Assembly (NCBI RefSeq): GCF_020520425.1
Contig: NC_079488.1
Coordinates: 8,781,747-8,845,746 of the forward strand
DNA from: Spinacia oleracea
Lineage: Eukaryota > Streptophyta > Magnoliopsida > Caryophyllales > Amaranthaceae
Length of the DNA: 64,000 nucleotides
Reading direction: 5' to 3'
Both the position numbers and the translations under genes were made by a program. How positions within the stretch are numbered: the first letter of the stretch is position 1; each line of letters opens with the position of its first letter. A model generated the notes under the pieces. The model ran no database searches. It was not told the origin of the DNA and saw only the letters and a list, made by a program, of their open reading frames with translations. Shown here piece by piece: positions 40,378-52,700 of this stretch.

Positions 40378-43300
40378 ATGAAAACGACAGGAAGTGGTCC
40401 AAAGGATAAGGGAAAGGGGATAATGCCAACGAACCGACAAGGTGGATCCCAAATCAGGTATTAAACAGTTAAAACAATGCGATTTTAGTAGCTTAATGTG
40501 ATATTATTGGTTAATTAGTTGTTTAATTAGGAATCCCTAATTTTTTAATTGCACTGTGAAATTTTGAATCAAGAACCCTAATTTTTTATTGTCATTGAAA
40601 TCCACGAATTCATTGTTTAATGTTGTTGGAAACCTTAATATGATTGTTTAAATGATTGTTTAATGTGAATAATGATTAATTGATTGTTTAATTGAAAAAC
40701 CCCTAATTTTTTAATGTCTAGGGTTTCTGGATTGGGTTTCTGGATTAGTGTTGTGAAATAATTGTTTATTATTGGAAAAATTAGATTAGTATAACTGATT
40801 AGTTTATTAGTTTACAGTGATTACATGTGGTTACTTTTTTGTTCGTGTTGTGTAACCAAGTCGAACACTTGGACACGTACCCGAGTCGGGACTTGGACAT
40901 GTACTCGATTTGGGATTTTTTAAATTTTTTGTAATCACTGTTGATTTGCAGTTAATTTTTTTTGGTAATTAAAATTGTAGGAATGAGCAGTTGGGTTACA
41001 TTGATCTTGCAATATGGATGGGGGGAAAGTTTGTTTTCAATAAGGGGGAAACTGATTATGTTGGTGGGAAGTTGTATACTAGATTGACAGTGTGGTTGCA
41101 TGAGTTAACTGTTTTTAGTTTGAGGGAGCTTGTAATGAAAGGGATGAGTGGAACTATAGGGAGGATTATTGAGAATTTCAGTGTATGGTTTAGGCTACAT
41201 GGGATGAATTTGACTAAGGGTAGGAAGATTATACACACTCATGATGATATAGGGAGGTTATTGGAGACAAAAGATGGGTCTAACAGGGTGATTTTGTACA
41301 TTATTGAGGAATCCAAACCAGCTTTTATTGGCCCATCTGTTACCTACCAAACTGCCAACTTTAAACCACCAAGACCACTGAAACAAGCTACACAAAGCAA
41401 TCCTTCTGGGCCACAAAGAACACTGACCCAGCCCATTACAACCAAACCTGCTGGCCCATCAACAGTGACCCTAAAACAAGTGAAAATGGAACCACTTCAG
41501 TCAAAGTTTTCCCTAGTTAGGAGAAGCCCAAGGCTTGGTTTTGATCCTGATGTGATTTACATGGGAAAGGGTACAGGGCCAAGTGAGAATCCATCCACTG
41601 TAAAAGAACCCAACAAAACCCAATTAAAAAAGCCAATTGCTTCAGCCACTGTCAAAGCAAGTGTTCCTAAACCTATTCCCTCAAATATATCTTCAGTTGA
41701 TCCTCACACTCCAAGTACAGAACCAACAGAAATCCCTCCTCATACCACCACCACTCCCACAAAACCTTCAAAAACACCTCTGCCTGCAAACCCACCTCTT
41801 CTTAGTCCAGATTTGAAGACCTCTACCCCTAGGAGAAAGAGTGTAGCACAGAAGGGGAAAAAGGTCAAAGGAAAAGCAGGAAAAGTAGGGAAGAAAAAGG
41901 GGAAAGGAAAGAAAAAGGATCCTGGGGACTGTTTATTTGAAAATGATGAGTTTGGTGATTGGTCTGAAAGTGATTCAGACTTTTCAGATTTAGATGTGGA
42001 GTTTGAACCAGGGGAAGAGGACAGAAAACAACTAGAGGAGGATGAGTTGTTCTGTGAGCCATTGTCTACTGTGTTGAGGGGAAATAAGAGGGTAGATAAG
42101 GTTGCAGCACCTGAGGTGGAAGAACAAGTGGATCTAGCACCTGAGGTGGAAGAACAAGTGGATCTAGAACATGAGGTGGATTATGATTCAGAGGAGCTTA
42201 GAAGTCTTTGTGGTTCAGATGATGAAGTAGATCCATACCCTACCTTTAATCCAGAGTCAGACTTCAAGAAAAAGATTGTGCTCAGTTTGGGTTTAAAGTT
42301 CCCGAGTGTTCATGCTGTTAGGAAAGCGATAAGGTATCATTCGATCGAGAACCACTACGATTACTACCTTCTTCATAATGGAAGGAAGAGGGTGAGTGTG
42401 TATTGTAGGTATAGATGTAGTTGTCCATGGGATAAAAAGCATGCAAAGCTTGTAAAGTGTGTGTGTGATGATCCACATAAGTGTAGGTTTAAGATTCATG
42501 TGAAGAAACTAAGGATGGAAGAAACGTTTCAGATCAAGTCTTTAAGGTTAAAGCATACTTGTGGTGTGGTTCATTCAAGTTCTAAAATCACATCGGAGTG
42601 GTTAGCTGAGAAGTATTTGGAGGAGTGGAGGTCAGAACCATATTGGAGGCTTGTTAAGGTTAGGGAAAGGGTTTACAAGGAAACGGGGCTACATATTGGA
42701 TACTACAAGTCATGGTTTGCTAGGGCTAGAGCCAAATTGATTCTGTATGGGGATGCTGCAGATGAGTATGCTGCTGTGTATGACTATGGGTATGCAATTC
42801 TTCAATACAATCCTGGTTCTTCAGCCTATGTACAATGCCAGATTAGAGACAACCCCACTCCGTTCTTTCAAAGATTGTACGTCTGTTTTGAGGCTCTCAA
42901 AGTGGGTTTTAAGAATGGATGTAGGCCCCTGATTGGAGTAGATGGTTGTCACCTTAAAGGGGCTCATCCAGGAATGATCTTAGTGGCTGTGAGCAAAGAT
43001 GGAAATAACAATATTTTTCCCGTAGCTTGGGCAGTGGTGGAAGTTGAGAATGCTGACAGTTGGACATGGTTTCTTGATTTGCTGATGAAGGACATAGGAC
43101 ACCATGACGGAGAAGGATTGACTCTTATGTCTGATAGGCAAAAGGTAATATAGTTTTATTCTTTTGTTCAATGAGGTACAGTTTCTGGATGGTTTACTAA
43201 CCTTGTGTTTCTGTTTATTGTTTCAATTCAGGGACTATTGGATGCTATATCTGTTGTGAGTTCAAAAGCCGAGGTCAGATTTTGTGCTAGACACATATGG

Positions 43301-45027
43301 GCTAACTTCAAGAATAAATTCAGTGGCACAGCCTATAAGGACCTGTTTTGGGCAGCAGCAAGATCAACAACTAAGGTTTGCTATTCTTCAACTTGGTTGC
43401 ATTTAGGCTTTCATGTTAGAAATGGACTCGTATTCTTAGATTTAGTTGCATTTAGGCTTTCATGTTAGAAATCGACTCGTATTCTTAGATTTATTTGCAT
43501 TTAGGCTTTCATGTTAGAAATCTACTCGTATTCTTAGATTTGACGGCACTTGTGATTTTATTTTAGAAATCGACTCGTATTCTTAAATTTGGTTGCACTT
43601 GTGATTTTATTTTAAAAGCATGTGTGTTTAGGGTAGAAAAGTAAAGCATGCTTCTTGGACACGTTCCCGAATCGTGACTTGGACACGTACCCGAGTCGGG
43701 ACTTAATCGCACTAAATGTATAAATGTATAGCATTTGTTATTGTTTGTTGATGTCATCCTTGTTTTTGTTTGTTACATGTATAGCATTGGCATGATTCTT
43801 ACATGGCTGAAATCAAAGAGCTAAACGAGGATGCATATAACTACTTGAGTGACATACCTCCTGTTCATTGGTGTAGACATGCATTTGGATCGAATTCTAG
43901 GTCTAACATGTTGCTCAACAACCTTTGTGAGACATTTAATGCTGTGATAAGGGAAGCTAGGGATAAACCAATAATAACCTGCCTAGATTGGATTAGGAGG
44001 TACGTAATGAGAAGGAATGCTGAGAAGTGGGAGGGTATTCAAAAGTATGAGGGGAGGTTTATGCCATTTGTTGAGAAGGTTTTAGCTTGGGTTTATGAAG
44101 CATCTTTGAATTGTATAGTCTGTCCTTCTAGATTAGATGAGTGGGAGGTGGAAACTGCTTTTGATAGGCATGTGGTAGATTTGAAGGAGTTGACATGCAC
44201 ATGCTTTAGGTGGGAGTTAACGGGAATACCATGTCCACATGCTTATGCATGTATTGTGAAGAAGAGGTGGAGGCCTGAAGATTTTGTTCATGAGTGTTAC
44301 TCAAAGGCCAAATACTTAGCAACTTACTCGCCTCATATCAAGCCAATGCCCGGGATGAAGCAGTGGAAGAAAACAGATTTGCCTCGACCTTTGCCTCCAC
44401 TGTTAAGGAAAATGCCAGGAAGGCGTAAGTCACATAAGAGAAAGAAAGAAGCAGGTGAGGATGCTGAGGAGAGGTTTGTGAAGCGAGGGAAAAAGCCGAA
44501 TAACTGCTCAAACTGTAAACAACCAGGCCACAACAAGAGAAAGTGCAATAATCCACCTGGTGTTATTCAGCCCAAGGAACCAGGGAGGGATCCCTCCAAG
44601 AACCCATGGGTTGTTGCTGACAGAAACAAGAGGGCTGCAAGAGTTTTAAGGGTGAGTTTTTGTCATGTATTTACATTGTTTCTGTTGTTTAGAGCTGAAT
44701 CTGTTTCTGTGTTTCTATTGTCATTAACAATATGTGTTTCTGTTGTGTATGCAGAGGTATAATGCTGAATCAGTCACTCAACCACAGCAACAAAACTCAA
44801 GTGCAGCTACCATGCAACAGACATTTAATGCTCCACCTCAATCCAGTCAGACAGGGAGTTATCAACCTCCTCCACTCAGTCAGACCTCAAGTCAGCAACC
44901 AGGTCAGACAGCAAGTCAGCATCCAGGTCCATCCAGCCAAACATCAACTCATCAGCCTCAAACATCACTCCCTCCAAAACTCAGACCCAAATTGCAGACA
45001 ACAAAGAAACCAGTGTGGCATATTTAA
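40378..45027 (+). CDS. MURA/MuDR-type MULE transposase, 5 exons (MULE-1)
   Basis: Exons 40378-40457, 40981-43144, 43232-43375, 43785-44651, 44755-45027 splice in phase to 1175 residues. The enzyme excises and reinserts the element by binding the terminal repeats. After an N-terminal region there is a Pro/Ser/Lys linker and an acidic region with a repeated APEVEEQVDL unit (about 42108-42170). A MuDR-type DNA-binding domain follows (FPSVHAVRKAIRYHSIENHY). The DDE core has Asp680 (GVDGCHLKG), Asp745 (MSDRQKG) and a Glu near 844 (CETFNAVI). A SWIM zinc finger (CTCFRWELTGIPCPH, about 930) and a CCHC knuckle (CSNCKQPGHNKRKC, about 1036) follow, then a Gln/Ser-rich tail. Residue numbers are approximate. 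All catalytic residues are present, so it is probably functional. Confidence 0.9.
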
Positions 45028-45615
45028 GTATTGTTGGTTGTAATTCCTTTGAACAAGTAGTTAAGGTTTCTAATTAGCAACAAGGTTACATTTTGGCAAT
45101 GACAATTCTAATTAGGTGCAAGGTTTACATTGGAACACTGTGTAAAGATTCATTTGCCCCTTAATTATATTTGACGTTCGAGCTCGGCTCACGCGTGGCT
45201 CGTTTCAGTTAAGTGCAGGTTTAACAAGTTGTTGTTCTTGTTGTTCACTTGTTGAATTGTTGTTATGAATATATGATGTTCAGGTGTGGTTCATTTGAGA
45301 AAAATTTGTCCTCCATTTAAACTAAGTCAATGGACCAAAGTTGACTCCCGTTGACTTCAAGGACTTTACCTAATTTATAGATTTATCCTCTGTGGTGAAT
45401 GACAGGTGAAACGAGCACGTATACTAACCAAGTATACTAACCAAGTTTTAATCGGTACACAATTAAACGGAGCTAATAATCGAACACAAGTTAATGCAAA
45501 AAGATATTGTCATAAGCTAGAATTACCATTATTAAATGATTAGAGTCAACTAATGTCAACAACATTACATTACATTACATGAAATCCAATTTCCCGTTCC
45601 ATTGTCGCGTTTACA

Positions 45616-46065
45616 CTAGAGGAACTTCATTACAAACTTCAACACACAACAAACAACTAATCCTACAACAAACCAAAATACAGAATGGGCAATTTCTTGG
45701 CCCTTATCCTTTGTCCCCTTCATTCCAGCCACTCCACCATTGCATATCCTTTCAAGCCTCTCATTGGCAGCAACAAGAAGGGCTTTGTCATCCTCCAACT
45801 TCTGCAATTCTGTCATCATGACCCTCAACTCTGTTTTCAGCAATCTCTTCTCCACCACCAGTTCATTCGTCACGACTCTTTGCCACTCCACAACATCAGG
45901 ATCAACCCAATAAAACCAACCACATCCTTTCCTACCAGTGTGTACATCAGAGAACTTACAAGTCAGGAATTTTCTCCCCGGGTTATCAGTTGTCCACGAT
46001 GTCAACATCTTGGATGGAATGCCACAATAACATTTTTTTGAAGCACAAGGAGACCCACTCGACAT
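45616..46065 (-). CDS. GRF zinc-finger, coiled-coil, membrane-anchored protein (MULE-1 second gene)
   Basis: 149 residues. GRF-type zinc finger with Cys12, Cys14, Cys36 and Cys48 (CYCG ... NPGRKFLTC ... GCGWFYWVD), then a helix likely to form a coiled coil (VTNELVVEKRLLKTELRVMM, about 65-105), then a C-terminal hydrophobic segment (SVFWFVVGLVVCCVLKFV) like a tail anchor. I start at 46065 because a TTGCAG acceptor lies one base before this ATG and a GTGAGT donor lies at 46354, giving a 5' UTR intron. A TATTTAA box lies near 46485, just inside the right terminal repeat. GRF domains in other proteins bind single-stranded DNA or RNA. The role in transposition is not known to me. The gene converges on the transposase, tails 588 bp apart. 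Confidence 0.85.
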   Translation of the reverse strand: MSSGSPCASKKCYCGIPSKMLTSWTTDNPGRKFLTCKFSDVHTGRKGCGWFYWVDPDVVEWQRVVTNELVVEKRLLKTELRVMMTELQKLEDDKALLVAANERLERICNGGVAGMKGTKDKGQEIAHSVFWFVVGLVVCCVLKFVMKFL

Positions 46066-46516
46066 CCTGCAACAGTTAAAACAACTAATTATTAGTATTT
46101 GATTTCTCAATCAAAAACCCCCAAATTGCAAATAACGATCAAAATTGATATTTTAAACCACGAATACCCACATTTTTAGTCAATTCAAGAACCCAATTTT
46201 GCAATGTAGTTGTTTTCACATGACAATTCAAAGGTTTCAAACGCTAAATTTATCAAAAGGATTCGAATTTAATAAAATTGAACAAGAACAAAAACCCTAA
46301 ATTGAAAAAATAAACCCAGAAATTGAAGAACAAGAACGAATTTAATGCACTCACCTTTAGGTTACTCGATTCCTCAACCAAATTGCGAATCTTGCTTTGA
46401 GAAAAAAATTACCCAGATTTCTTGATTTTTTTCCGAAAAATTGGTTGAATGTGGTTGATAAAACTTTACAGGAAGTTTAAATAAGGGGGAAAGGGAGTTA
46501 AGCAGTTGAATATAGC

Positions 46517-46680
46517 CGTTGGAGGTGGGGCCCACAAACGGAGGAATTTGACAGAAACTGTTACAAGGTAGTGTTACTCAAACTAAACAAACTTATAAGG
46601 TAGCAAAATTAAAAAACTTTTTTATAAGGTAGTAATTCACAAAACGTCCAAACTTAAAGGTAGTGTTGCACAAAATTTCC
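46517..46680 (-). repeat. right terminal inverted repeat of MULE-1
   Basis: Exact reverse complement of the left repeat over 164 bp by eye. Probable promoter of the GRF gene. Confidence 0.95.
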
Positions 46681-46985
46681 TTAAATCTAAAGTGTCACGG
46701 TGGTCAACATGAGTAGCCAATTTAATGTCCATTTGTTTTCAGAGACCCGGATTTGAATCTCATAGGAAGGTTTTTGCTCGTTTTCCTTTTTTTTACACGT
46801 ACTTTTTTTCATTTGAATGAGAAGAGCAAAAAAAACAAAAAAAAACATCGTAGTACACATTTTATTTACGAGTTTATTTGATCTTATATTCCTAACCTCA
46901 TCCCTAATTTTTGTACTCCGTATACACGTATACATGTAGTAAAATTTCGGTGCTTTATTATGCATGGGGGCCTCCAAATTTAGTA

Positions 46986-47321
46986 CTCCCTCCGTCCCGA
47001 AATACTTGAAACGCTTTCCTTATAAGGTCATCCCGGATTATTTGCAATGTTTATAAAAATGATTTTTTTTTTTATTATTATTATATCAATTTCTCACTTA
47101 TCCAATGAACCACCTACATCCCTACTCCCTAAAATGAACATTAAAAGTGATGCACCCCCCATCCCCCTACCCCTTTAAAAGTTTGACACACATTCTACTA
47201 TCTATATTAAAAATACCCCACTCTCAACTACTCCGTACCATCTAATTAAATACTAAGTCAATTACAATGCATTAAACTATGTGCAGGTCAAACCGTTTTA
47301 AGTATTGCGGAACGGAGGGAG
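46986..47321. mobile_element. Stowaway-type MITE
   Basis: 336 bp. CTCCCTCCGTCCCGAAATAC ... GTATTGCGGAACGGAGGGAG with TA on each side. Confidence 0.87.
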
Positions 47322-47972
47322 TACATACATAATTGGCACATGACCTCCAAATTATTTAAGACGACCCTGCCCACCCACCCACCCAACCCACCAACTTCGT
47401 CAACTTCTTGGTTGGTGCCAATATATAATAGTTACCCAAGCTAGGTAATCGCCGAGCTAACTACATTCGTTTTTTTAATTACTAGTACTAGGGGATTAGT
47501 AAACCCTAGTACTCCTAACTTCTACCGCAACAACTATTTAAACATTGGAAATCAAGCAAATTATAATGTCCGATATTACGATCTAGTCATATTAAGTAGT
47601 GTTCAATTATCAGGACGTTTGTTACTTACAATTATACGCAAGAAAAACTTATATATTCGACATACTCTATATAGATTATTGGTTATTTATTTTAAAAAAT
47701 ATTCTAAGTAAATCCACTCCTCAATAGTCAATTCTTTTATAATTGTTAAGTTTAATCACATTGCATCAATCATCTAATGTCTTCAATGTGTGGGACAAAA
47801 GATCTTTTATGGATTTAACTAGACCATGCAAAATAATCCGGATTATAGCAAGATTCTCCTCCTTGAACTAATTTTGTTGGTTATAAAAGACTCAAATCAA
47901 ATGTAGTCGATTATTTTCAAAAGGATGAAATATCCATCATAAATTTAGAGTCCTTTATGCCAATACAATAAT

Positions 47973-48764
47973 TTCCTCCGTTGAAAATTGGACATTTGGA
48001 TAAAACACTTGCATTATTCCATGAAAACATCCAAAAAAAGCACTACCACTTTGACTCACAATGATTTAGGTAGAATTTTCCACCAATCAAATCCCTTTTT
48101 TTATTAATAGAAAAACAGTAATGGACAAAGAATATTGCAAACGAGAGAGTAAATTTGTTTGCATTTGCAATATCTCAACCAAAAACAAAAAATCTCACAG
48201 TATCAAATAGAAAATTAAACCAAGGACTGTATAAATCAACAGGTAAAGGAAATGTTTGAGCTTAATTAACTAAGGGCGTGTTCGGTATTACTTTTTGTAT
48301 TACTTTTCTATTTTTAGAAAACTAAAAACAAACAAAAGTAGTTTCTCACAATTTTTTTTTGTCCGTTTTCAAAATTAAGATCAATATTATAAATATTGTA
48401 AACATGACTAATTTTTAAATCAAGTTTTGATCCGAATCACGTGAATTTCGAAGCCATAAAACCAAAATTCAAAAACTAAAATTGATAATGAACATACCCT
48501 ATAATATCGGATTTGTGTCTTTAGAACAACGATTAATTGGAGAACTTGCTTCAATTGAAATACAAAATCTTATATATGGCGGTCTTATGCATAAGATTAA
48601 GTTTTTGCCAGATAGTTGTATAATCTAATCAAATTGTTACACATTGTAATCAATAGCTATATTCAATTAATTATTTTGTACAATCAATCAATTAGTCATA
48701 TGGTCTAGACTTTGTTATCGTATAATTCAATTTCTTTTAATGCTGACATCAACAGTCTTATTCA
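47973..48764. other. region between duplication copy 2 and MULE-2
   Basis: No gene seen. It contains one probable MITE, listed next. Confidence 0.6.
48274..48500. mobile_element. probable MITE with GGGCGTGTTCGG-type ends
   Basis: Left end GGGCGTGTTCGGTATTAC and right end GATAATGAACATACCCT are an imperfect inverted pair. The interior is rich in AAACTAAAAAC words. No clear target duplication. Confidence 0.45.
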
Positions 48765-48774
48765 TATGTCAGTC

Positions 48775-48920
48775 GAGTAAATAGATCTGCAGGTCCCTAA
48801 ACTTTGCCAAAAGGAGCAGTTAGGTCCCTCAAGTTTCAAAAGGAGCATTTAGGTCCCTGCGTTTGGATGGAAAACGCTGCTTTTTGTTTTCCGTCACTAA
48901 CGTCCGTTAAAATGCATTTA
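48775..48920 (+). repeat. left terminal inverted repeat of MULE-2
   Basis: 146 bp; contains repeated AGGTCCCT words (three in about 60 bp). Ends at ...AAAATGCATTTA. Confidence 0.92.
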
Positions 48921-49289
48921 AATTAAAAGGAAACTAAATAAAAGGTACTAAACGACAAAAAAACAGTTACATTTACCATTTACCAATAATTAAATAAAGG
49001 GAAATTCATTTCAGTTAGCTTTTTACAAAAATATAGCCGTTGAGGCTCTCAAAAAACAGAGTATTTAACATTCCATGCACATCAAAACAACAACAAAACA
49101 CTTAAAAAAAAAATTCTTTCTTCTCCATCTTCTGCTCTGTGTTTTTTCTCTGTTGCTCCACCATAGCTGACTCTTCTCAACATAAAAAGGTATTTTTCTG
49201 CCATTTTTTTGTAAATCTTAAGTTAGCTTATTTTAACAATAATTAAACATATTTAGGAATAAATTATTAAAACGTAATTTATTTGCAGA

Positions 49290-49718
49290 ATGATGAACAG
49301 GGCTATCTCTTTGTTCAACAATGGTGATAATGAACACCCTAAGAGGTGCTACTGTGGATTCACAGTATCCATTCAAAAGGCATGGACAAAAGAAAATCCT
49401 GGAAGGAGGTTCATTGCTTGTCCAGATTATGATGTTGAAACAAACAGAAGGGGTTGCATCTTTTTTAGATGGATTGATGAACAAGAACCAACAACTTGGC
49501 AAACAATTGTCATACTAGGGTTAATGCAAGATAAACAAAGCCTTGCTGCTGAAGTTGATAGTTTTAGGACAAAACTTAGTGAAGCTAACAATTATGCAAG
49601 GAAGAGGGAGGCAGACTATGTGATGAGCAAGATGAGAAGACCTATTAGTGTGAAATGTGAAGTGTGGGTTGTAATCCTAGTGGTTCTGTTTTTTTTTATC
49701 TGGTTTGTTTTAAGTTAA
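49290..49718 (+). CDS. GRF zinc-finger, coiled-coil, membrane-anchored protein (MULE-2 second gene)
   Basis: 142 residues. GRF finger with Cys20, Cys22, Cys44 and Cys56 (CYCG ... NPGRRFIAC ... GCIFFRWID), then a helical segment (QDKQSLAAEVDSFRTKLSEA), then a C-terminal hydrophobic anchor (WVVILVVLFFFIWFVLS). A TTTGCAG acceptor lies one base before the ATG and a probable GTATTT donor near 49190, so it has a 5' UTR intron in the same place as the MULE-1 gene. It reads toward the transposase gene, with only 81 bp between the two stops. Sequence outside the finger is little like the MULE-1 protein, but the layout is the same. Confidence 0.85.
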   Translation: MMNRAISLFNNGDNEHPKRCYCGFTVSIQKAWTKENPGRRFIACPDYDVETNRRGCIFFRWIDEQEPTTWQTIVILGLMQDKQSLAAEVDSFRTKLSEANNYARKREADYVMSKMRRPISVKCEVWVVILVVLFFFIWFVLS

Positions 49719-49799
49719 GTGGGTTAAGTGGGTAGGTAAAATGTAATGATCTGCACTAATGAAATGTAATGAAGACTTTAAATTCAATAAAATCTAACC

Positions 49800-52700
49800 T
49801 CATGGTCTTTTTTCTAATCTTCTAGCCATTGCAAGATCCTGCAATGCTTGGCTTGATATTGTGTGTCCTTGACTTGGTTGAGTCTGTGACAATGGGAAGT
49901 CATGTGCAGGGAAGGAGTAGATGGTTTGCTCACCCCCATGATCAGAATAGAAAGCTGCAGGAGGTCTTTGCCTCTGTGGTGTGGGGAAGTGTTGTGATAT
50001 AGGCTGCATTAATTAAAACAAATTAGGAACAAGTTGGCTTCAGTACAGTAAAGTAACATGTAAGAAAGAATTTGAGTATATTGAATGACTTACAGTAGCT
50101 ATTCTTTGATACCCATTTGGGTAGGTATAAATACCCACACCCCTATTGTGCATTGGTATAGCTGAACTGGTTCTTGGGTGTTGTTGCTGTGGTGTGGTCT
50201 TCTCTGCAGTAGCATGATTGTTGCTGTGTTGTTGTTGCTTAGGGGCATTCTTGCAACCCCTTTTGTTGTGGCCTATCACACCACATAAGCTGCATTTCAT
50301 AGAACAACCTGTTCTCTTCAGCTTACCAGATGCAGTTACCTCTCCAACACCATATCTCCTCTTTGTTTTAGGTCTTCCATTGACCTTTTTCACCTTTGGA
50401 GCCACAACAATGCTATCAGAAGTAGGCCACTCTTGAGGACCATTTAAAGGCTCTAACAAAAATTCATATGCCTTCATGTAGGTCTGTTTGCAGAAATATG
50501 CATTGACATATTGTTCTGGGTGGTCTACTTTATTCCATATAGCAACAATTGCATGTTTGCATGGAATCCCACTCACCTGCCATGCATTGCAACTGCAAGT
50601 ATGTTGGTTCAGATCCACCACATACTTAACCTGTGTTGCACCTTCTCTTACTCCATAGCAAAACCCACCATCCCAGTATGCATTCCAACCCCTAGCCCAA
50701 ATTTTGTGTTTCTCTAACTGAATTTGGATCATAGGACACAACATTATCTCCTTTTTCCCAATGAAATCTCTTTTCTTATGCAGTCTTTCCATCAAACCCT
50801 CTCTAATATCTTCCAACATGGTAATAATAGGCTTGTGTCTTGCACTCAAGATGTATGCATTAAACACCTCACTCATGTTGTTGTCTACACTGTCACAACA
50901 AGATAATGGAGTGTAGAATGCCCTACACCATTTCTTGTAGTTCCTTTTCAGTAGGTCTTCAGCAGCTTCATGTGAAATACCCCTCATTACTTCAATGTTT
51001 TCATTGAAGTGATTTACTGTGTTGCTTTTTGCAATAGTCCAAAATTGTTTTCTGTACTCTAAACCACCTCCAAACACTCCCCTAAAGTTACAGTACACAT
51101 GCCTTGCACACACCCTACTTTCAGCTTGTGGAAACACATTTGACACAGCAGCAAGTAAACCCTTTTGTTGGTCAGACATGAAAGTGTACCATGCTCCTTC
51201 ACTAGTGCCTAAATCAGTAGCTAGAAGTTCTAGAAACCAACTCCATGTGTCAGTGCTCTCAACCTCACAAACAGCCCAAGCCAAAGGGAACATTTGATTG
51301 TTTCCATCCCTCCCTACTGCTACTAACAATTGACCCCCAAATGGTCCCTTTAAGAAACATCCATCAAGTGATATGAAAGGTCTGCATCCTGCCAAGAACC
51401 CTTTCCTAAGTGCCTCAAAACACAAATACAGTCTGTCAAACACATTTGCATCCAACTTCAACTTCACTGTGTTCCCTGGATTGCTTCTTAGTATCTCAGC
51501 TGCATACCTTGGGAGTAATGCATACTGCTCTTTGTATTCACCAACAATGAGTGCTTGACCCCTTCTCCTAGCCCTGGCAGCCTTGTCTTTGCTCACCCTT
51601 ATACCCTTTTCTAACCAAATGGTTTCCTGAATATCTTGCACTCTCATGTAAGGGTTAACCTTAAACAGATTCTGGTAGTGTTCTGCAATCCAATGTGAAG
51701 TCATCTTCTTAATGATAGGTGTCCTACCACAAGTGTGCTCACTGACAAATGTTTTCACTGTAAATGACCTTCTTCCTCTCTCCCATGAAGCCCAAATTCT
51801 CCATTTACAACCTTTATCTTTGTGCTCACACTCTGCACAAACCCTAGTGGAATCATTTTTAGAAAATGGAATGTTTCTTCCTTTATCAATTGAATAATCT
51901 ATGATTGCTTTCCTAAATGTCTTTGGATTCTCAAACTGTTGCCCAACATAAAAAGTGGCTTCCCTCTCTTCAGTTTCAGTGTCGTTTTGCTTCTGTTTCC
52001 CTCTCCCCCTCTTATGGTGTTGTGGTGCAACTAAGTAACCAACATCATCCTCATCTTCTGACTCACTAGGGCTGTCTAAGTCACTGTATCCATCAAAGTC
52101 ATCCCCCAAATTCAGACCACCTTCTACTTTACTTTCTGCTAGTTTTTTCAGCATTACTAACTCCTCAAAATAAGCCTTTTCCCTTCTCATATCATCAGAT
52201 ATCTTAGACCTAGCAGTGGCTAACTCATCATCATCTTCATCTGTACCCTCTGAATCATAATCAATTTCAGGTTGAGGCACATTTTGAGGTTGAATATGAG
52301 GTTCAGGTTGAGTTTCAGGTTGAGTTTCAGTTTGTTTGGGTGGGAGTACTGTAAAAGGTGGTTCCACATAATCAGAATTTAAGTCAACCACATCAGTATT
52401 CAACAACTCAAGGAAGCTACCTCTCCCTCCTCCCCCTCCTGCACTCCTGTTTAGGTTAAAGTTGTAGGTGGGTTTGATTTTATGTTCAATGTATATATGA
52501 ATGCTTTTGTATTCAAAGAGTAAAGCTAAGAAAGGGTCACAAGTACTACTATCAAAACCTAAAAACCTAACCCCATTCTTGAATTCTTTCCTAGGGTCCC
52601 AGAAATGTACTTTCTCTATATCATTATAACCTAAACTATCCACTAATTCCTTAACATATTTGCCATCTGCATTCTCATGGATGTAATCAAAGACATCCAC

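Larger units (their letters stand above)
39964..46680 (+). mobile_element. autonomous MULE (MULE-1) with two convergent genes
   Basis: 6717 bp. The terminal inverted repeats are 164 bp (39964-40127 and 46517-46680) and I find no mismatch between them. A perfect 9-bp target duplication TTAAATCTA flanks the element (39955-39963 and 46681-46689). Left to right it carries a MURA-like transposase on + and a GRF zinc-finger gene on -, both reading inward from a terminal repeat. Both frames are open. Identical ends and a perfect duplication indicate very recent insertion, and the element could still be active. Confidence 0.95.
34656..47972. repeat. segmental duplication, copy 2, expanded by insertions
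   Basis: Counterpart of 24458-26822. Matched pieces lie at about 34656-35970 and 47340-47972, and parts between the insertions (39676-39963, 46681-46985) are too diverged for me to align confidently. A Helitron, a MULE, a Stowaway, a hAT-like element and one unknown insert have entered this copy. It ends at CCAATACAATAAT (47972), the same point where copy 1 meets the GEX1-like pseudogene. Confidence 0.8.

Noticed and set aside
45616-46110. Longer start for the MULE-1 GRF gene at 46110
   Set aside because: The extra codons lie inside an intron ending in TTGCAG; the ATG at 46065 matches the structure of the MULE-2 gene.
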